A stretch of DNA of 8,397 bases. Origin: Lutibacter sp. (GTDB lineage: Bacteria; Bacteroidota; Bacteroidia; Flavobacteriales; Flavobacteriaceae). Under the pieces are notes generated by a model, which searched no databases, had not been told where the DNA came from, and saw only the letters and a program-made list of their open reading frames with translations. The position numbers and the translations under genes were made by a program. Positions 5,920 to 8,397 of this stretch are shown here, piece after piece. Position 1 is the stretch's first letter; every line of letters starts with the position of its first letter. The DNA is taken from assembly GCA_030599055.1 (NCBI GenBank), contig JAUVOS010000107.1:1-8397 (forward strand), given 5' to 3'.

Positions 5920-6597
5920 ATGAAAAAATTTGTTTTAGTATTAATTGCATTGTTTACACTTTCAATTGTCAATGCACAAGACATATCAGTTGGTGTAAAA
6001 GCTGGTATCAACTATGCAGGAACACTAACATCTGATGCTACTTATAATGATTATTTTGACGCTGTTATAGCACCACATTTTGGTGTTGTCGCTGATTATG
6101 CGCTTAATAATGATTTTTCTGTACAAGCTGAACTTTTGTATTCTACTTCTGGTTTCAATCGTAGTGATACTGTGGAAACTCTTGCTGGTGATATAACGTA
6201 TGATTTAACTGGAAAAGTCAACTATCTTACTATTCCTATAATGGCAAAATACTATTTTGTTGATGGACTAAGCCTTGAAGCAGGACCTTATGTTGGTTTT
6301 CTATTGTCTGCTGCACTAGATGGTAGTGTTGAATTACCAGATTTACTTGGTGGGACTCAAGAATTCGACAAAGAAGACATGAAAGAAGATTATAACACTA
6401 CCGATATTGGTCTAGGAGTTGGTGCTAGTTATGAAATGGATAATGGTATTTTTGTTAGCCTTCGTTATAACTTAGGTCTAACAGATATCAATGCAGAAGA
6501 TTTAAGTGAAATACCGGTCACAGACGGAGCTTTAGATAAAGATGACACAATCAAAAACAATATATTCCAATTTTCAGTTGGATATAAGTTTATGTAG
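5920..6597 (+). CDS. Outer-membrane beta-barrel protein (barrel 3)
   Basis: The correct start is the ATG at 5920, giving 225 residues. An in-frame GTG at 5854 would add 22 basic, non-signal residues and lies upstream of the -7 box, so it cannot be on the transcript. The signal peptide MKKFVLVLIALF... is probably cleaved at NA|QD after residue 19. Family segments are VGVKAGINYAG (24-34), FSVQAELLYSTSGF (66-79), YLTIPIMAKYYFVDGLSLEA (102-121), GPYVGFLLSA (122-131), IGLGVGASYEMDNGIFVSLR (163-182) and the terminal FQFSVGYKFM (216-225). The presumed extracellular loops are long and rich in Asp and Glu (132-162 and 187-210). It is closest to barrel 4 in signal peptide and C-terminus. Function is unknown. 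It is followed by its own terminator. Confidence 0.92.
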   Translation: MKKFVLVLIALFTLSIVNAQDISVGVKAGINYAGTLTSDATYNDYFDAVIAPHFGVVADYALNNDFSVQAELLYSTSGFNRSDTVETLAGDITYDLTGKVNYLTIPIMAKYYFVDGLSLEAGPYVGFLLSAALDGSVELPDLLGGTQEFDKEDMKEDYNTTDIGLGVGASYEMDNGIFVSLRYNLGLTDINAEDLSEIPVTDGALDKDDTIKNNIFQFSVGYKFM

Positions 6598-6618
6598 CAT
6601 AAACATTTAGTTCATATA

Positions 6619-6648
6619 AAAAAACTGCCTTTTTTAAGGCAGTTTTTT
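6619..6648 (+). terminator. Intrinsic terminator after barrel 3
   Basis: CTGCCTT (6625-6631) pairs exactly with AAGGCAG (6636-6642) around a TTTT loop, with A-rich DNA before the stem and six T's after it. It begins 21 bases past the stop codon. Confidence 0.92.
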
Positions 6649-6685
6649 GTTTTTCAAACAACAAATAAAGATAGTAATAGGGATT

Positions 6686-6711
6686 ATCATAAATAAGTCT
6701 TTATTTATGAT
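6686..6711. promoter_or_regulatory. 11-bp perfect palindrome upstream of barrel 4, possible operator
   Basis: ATCATAAATAA (6686-6696) and TTATTTATGAT (6701-6711) are exact reverse complements with a GTCT spacer. The stem has one GC pair and no T-tract follows, so it is a poor terminator. It ends 33 bases upstream of the barrel-4 -33 element, which makes an operator plausible but unproven. Confidence 0.5.
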
Positions 6712-6716
6712 GACTA

Positions 6717-6748
6717 AAATCATTGTTTTTCCTGTTTGAAATCATTGT
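6717..6748 (+). repeat. Direct repeat AAATCATTGT x2, 22 bp apart
   Basis: AAATCATTGT occurs exactly at 6717-6726 and 6739-6748. The 22-bp offset is about two helical turns, and the second copy covers the TTG of the barrel-4 promoter. This is the layout of a two-site regulator-binding region, but no regulator is known. Confidence 0.5.
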
Positions 6749-6775
6749 AATCGTCCTAACAATAAGTTAAATTTG
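6745..6775 (+). promoter_or_regulatory. Promoter of barrel 4
   Basis: TTG (6745-6747) and TAAATTTG (6768-6775) are separated by 20 bases, matching the Bacteroidota consensus TTG-N17-23-TAnnTTTG. Transcription would begin a few bases downstream, leaving a leader of about 25 bases before the ATG at 6808. It is the best-formed promoter in the window. Confidence 0.75.
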
Positions 6776-6807
6776 TCGTCACTTTAACAATTTAAATACA
6801 AGAAATT

Positions 6808-7431
6808 ATGAAAAAAATTATTTTTTTGTTCGTTACAGTATTCGCATTTACTTTATTAAATGCACAAGACATTTCATTTGGGCTTAAAGCAGGTCCAAAT
6901 TTTGCTGACCTGAATATATCTGATTCAGATGATGATGATGAATTTGAAACAAGAACTGCATTTCATGTAGGAGGTCTTGTAGAATTTTCTTTTTCTGACA
7001 AATTTTCAGTACAACCTGAATTATTATTTTCATCAGTTGGAGCAAAATACGAAGAATCGGAAGGTGAAGTTTCTATGAAACTCCAAATTATTGAAAACTA
7101 TTTAAGTGTTCCGATTATGTTAAAATTTTACCCTATTGAAGGACTTAGTTTACAAGCCGGACCACAAATTGGGTTTCTTCTTTCTGCTAAAGGTAAAATG
7201 GAAATTTCAGGAACCAGTTCTGATGACATAACCGAAGAAGAAGACATAAAAGATGAGTTTGAATCGATAGACTTTGGCGTTGGCTTTGGACTTGGTTACA
7301 AAATGGACATGGGTTTGTTCTTTGACGCTCGTTATGTATTAGGTATGATAAATGTTGCCAAAGAAATTGATGATGATGAATATGTAAAAAACAATGTTAT
7401 ACAATTATCTATTGGATATAAGTTTATGTAA
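6808..7431 (+). CDS. Acidic-loop outer-membrane beta-barrel protein (barrel 4)
   Basis: The 207-residue protein has a signal peptide (MKKIIFLFVTVF...) probably cleaved at NA|QD after residue 19. Family segments are FGLKAGPNFADL (24-35), FSVQPELLFSSVGAKY (66-81), NYLSVPIMLKFYPIEGLSLQ (97-116), AGPQIGFLLSAKGK (117-130), DFGVGFGLGYKMDMGLFFDA (155-174) and the terminal IQLSIGYKFM (198-207). The segments between strand pairs are strongly acidic: DSDDDDEFE (39-47), YEESEGE (81-87), SSDDITEEEDIKDEFE (137-152) and EIDDDEY (186-192). In this fold such long segments usually face outward. Binding of divalent cations is possible but is only inferred. Promoter, leader and terminator are all present, so it is probably transcribed alone. 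Confidence 0.92.
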   Translation: MKKIIFLFVTVFAFTLLNAQDISFGLKAGPNFADLNISDSDDDDEFETRTAFHVGGLVEFSFSDKFSVQPELLFSSVGAKYEESEGEVSMKLQIIENYLSVPIMLKFYPIEGLSLQAGPQIGFLLSAKGKMEISGTSSDDITEEEDIKDEFESIDFGVGFGLGYKMDMGLFFDARYVLGMINVAKEIDDDEYVKNNVIQLSIGYKFM

Positions 7432-7451
7432 AATAAGTATTTAATTTATAA

Positions 7452-7482
7452 AAAAAAGCTGTCTGAAAAGGGCAGCTTTTTT
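7452..7482 (+). terminator. Intrinsic terminator after barrel 4
   Basis: AAAAAAGCTGTC (7452-7463) pairs with GGCAGCTTTTTT (7471-7482), with one G-T wobble and a 7-base loop, followed by more T's. It begins 21 bases past the stop, the same spacing as the barrel-3 terminator, and ends 17 bases before the xerD ATG. Confidence 0.9.
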
Positions 7483-7499
7483 TTGTTTATATTTACCCT

Positions 7500-8397
7500 A
7501 TGAACTGGCAACAAGCGCTTCAAGATTATACAAATTACCTACGAATAGAACGTGGGTTTTCAAAGCATACCATAGCTGCCTACAGCCATGATGTTTCAAA
7601 ACTAATTACCTATCTTGAAACATTAGATGTTCGCCTTTCTCCAAAAAAGATTGATAAAGAAACTATACATCAGTTTGTATATGAAATTTCGAAAATTGTA
7701 AGTCCTAGAACACAATCGAGAATTATATCGGGTTTACGAGGCTTTTTTGATTATTTGGTTTTTGAGGGGTATCGTGATGATAATCCTACTTCACTCTTAG
7801 AAACTCCAAAAATTGGTAGAAAACTACCCGATACGCTATCTGAAAATGAAATTGATAGTATTATTGCCCAAATAGATTTAAGTCATCCACAAGGCGAACG
7901 AAACAGAGCCATGTTAGAAACTTTGTATGGATGCGGATTACGAGTAACGGAACTAATAACACTTAGAATTTCTGATTTGTTTTTTGAAGAGGGCTTTATA
8001 AGAGTCCTAGGAAAAGGAAATAAAGAACGTTTTATTCCTATCAATAAAAGAAACCAAAAATATATAACCACATTTATTAACCAGATAAGAGTTCATATTC
8101 CAACACAAAAGAATTATAAGGATACTTTATTTCTAAACAGACGTGGTAAACAACTAAGTAGGAATATGGTTTTTATGATTTTAAAAGATTTGGTCAAAAA
8201 AGCTGGAATTCAAAAAAATGTCAGTCCACATACCTTTAGACATTCCTTTGCAACGCATTTATTGGAAAACGGTGCAGATTTACGTGCAATTCAGCAAATG
8301 CTAGGACATGAAAGCATTACTACAACTGAAATATATATGCATTTAGATCGTAAGTATTTGGGTAAAGTTATGGAGCAATATCATCCGAGGGCGAAGA
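7500..8397 (+). CDS. xerD: Tyrosine recombinase XerD, missing only its last codons
   Basis: XerD acts with a partner recombinase at dif to resolve chromosome dimers at division. The frame opens at ATG 7500 and runs without a stop to the window edge: 299 complete codons, so nearly all of the usual length of about 300. The N-terminal SAM-like domain (1-100) includes RGFSKHTIAAY (18-28). The catalytic domain carries all six active-site residues: Arg148 in LYGCGLRVTEL, Lys172 in GKGNKER, His244 and Arg247 in SPHTFRH, His270 in MLGH, and nucleophile Tyr279 in TTEIYMH. These positions coincide with my recollection of E. coli XerD numbering. This indicates the housekeeping enzyme rather than a phage integrase. 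The ATG is 17 bases past a terminator; the only promoter-like box, TATATTTA (7488-7495), overlaps the leader and misses the final G. Confidence 0.95.
   Translation, partial: MNWQQALQDYTNYLRIERGFSKHTIAAYSHDVSKLITYLETLDVRLSPKKIDKETIHQFVYEISKIVSPRTQSRIISGLRGFFDYLVFEGYRDDNPTSLLETPKIGRKLPDTLSENEIDSIIAQIDLSHPQGERNRAMLETLYGCGLRVTELITLRISDLFFEEGFIRVLGKGNKERFIPINKRNQKYITTFINQIRVHIPTQKNYKDTLFLNRRGKQLSRNMVFMILKDLVKKAGIQKNVSPHTFRHSFATHLLENGADLRAIQQMLGHESITTTEIYMHLDRKYLGKVMEQYHPRAK

Larger units (their letters stand above)
6598..6807. other. Barrel 3/barrel 4 intergenic region
   Basis: These 210 bases contain, in order, the barrel-3 terminator (6619-6648), an AT-rich palindrome (6686-6711), a pair of 10-bp direct repeats (6717-6726 and 6739-6748), the barrel-4 promoter (6745-6775) and a leader without a Shine-Dalgarno sequence. 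No open frame is visible. Confidence 0.7.

Noticed and set aside
4526..7431. Reading the barrel cluster as part of the type IX secretion system because such proteins are often labelled PorT-like
   Set aside because: The label reflects only the general barrel family. No other secretion-system gene is present, and the proteins lack type IX sorting features.
7500..8397. Phage or integrative-element integrase
   Set aside because: Length, active-site positions and closeness to XerD indicate the housekeeping recombinase, and no att site, tRNA or phage gene is nearby.

Overview
The window looks like chromosomal DNA from a member of the Flavobacteriaceae (phylum Bacteroidota). The DNA is AT-rich. 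Several genes are preceded by the Bacteroidota promoter core TAnnTTTG, and leaders lack Shine-Dalgarno sequences. The RecG, GcvT and XerD proteins read like flavobacterial housekeeping proteins. Four small secreted proteins have the outer-membrane beta-barrel pattern common in this phylum. No species can be named from sequence alone.

Layout. Positions 1-74 (minus strand) hold the first codons of a gene that leaves the window, probably a flavobacterial tetratricopeptide-repeat (TPR) protein. Positions 75-651 are AT-rich DNA with no convincing gene but several repeats, including an exact 15-bp inverted repeat. recG (minus) follows at 652-2757. A 243-bp divergent spacer (2758-3000) holds two degenerate arrays of 8-bp units and leads into gcvT (plus, 3001-4083). 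gcvT converges on aroQ (minus, 4097-4513) with only 13 bp between them.

From 4526 to 7431 lie four related outer-membrane barrel genes, numbered here barrel 1-4 by position. Barrels 1 and 2 are in tandem on the minus strand upstream of aroQ. Barrels 3 and 4 are in tandem on the plus strand, pointing away from them. Barrels 3 and 4 each have a promoter core and an intrinsic terminator. Barrels 2, 1 and aroQ could be read as one minus-strand unit. xerD (plus, from 7500) starts 17 bases after the barrel-4 terminator and lacks only its last codons at the window edge.

Function. recG (fork regression and branch migration), xerD (chromosome dimer resolution), gcvT (glycine cleavage) and aroQ (shikimate pathway) are independent housekeeping genes. 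The accessory part is the barrel cluster, which looks like a lineage-specific expansion by tandem duplication, probably inserted between aroQ and xerD. I see no CRISPR array, transposase, tRNA, rRNA, phage gene or recognisable defence system. The points most worth following are the barrel expansion with its duplicated 5' and 3' flanks, the repeated ATCAT motifs around the barrel-4 promoter, and the short-period intergenic repeats.
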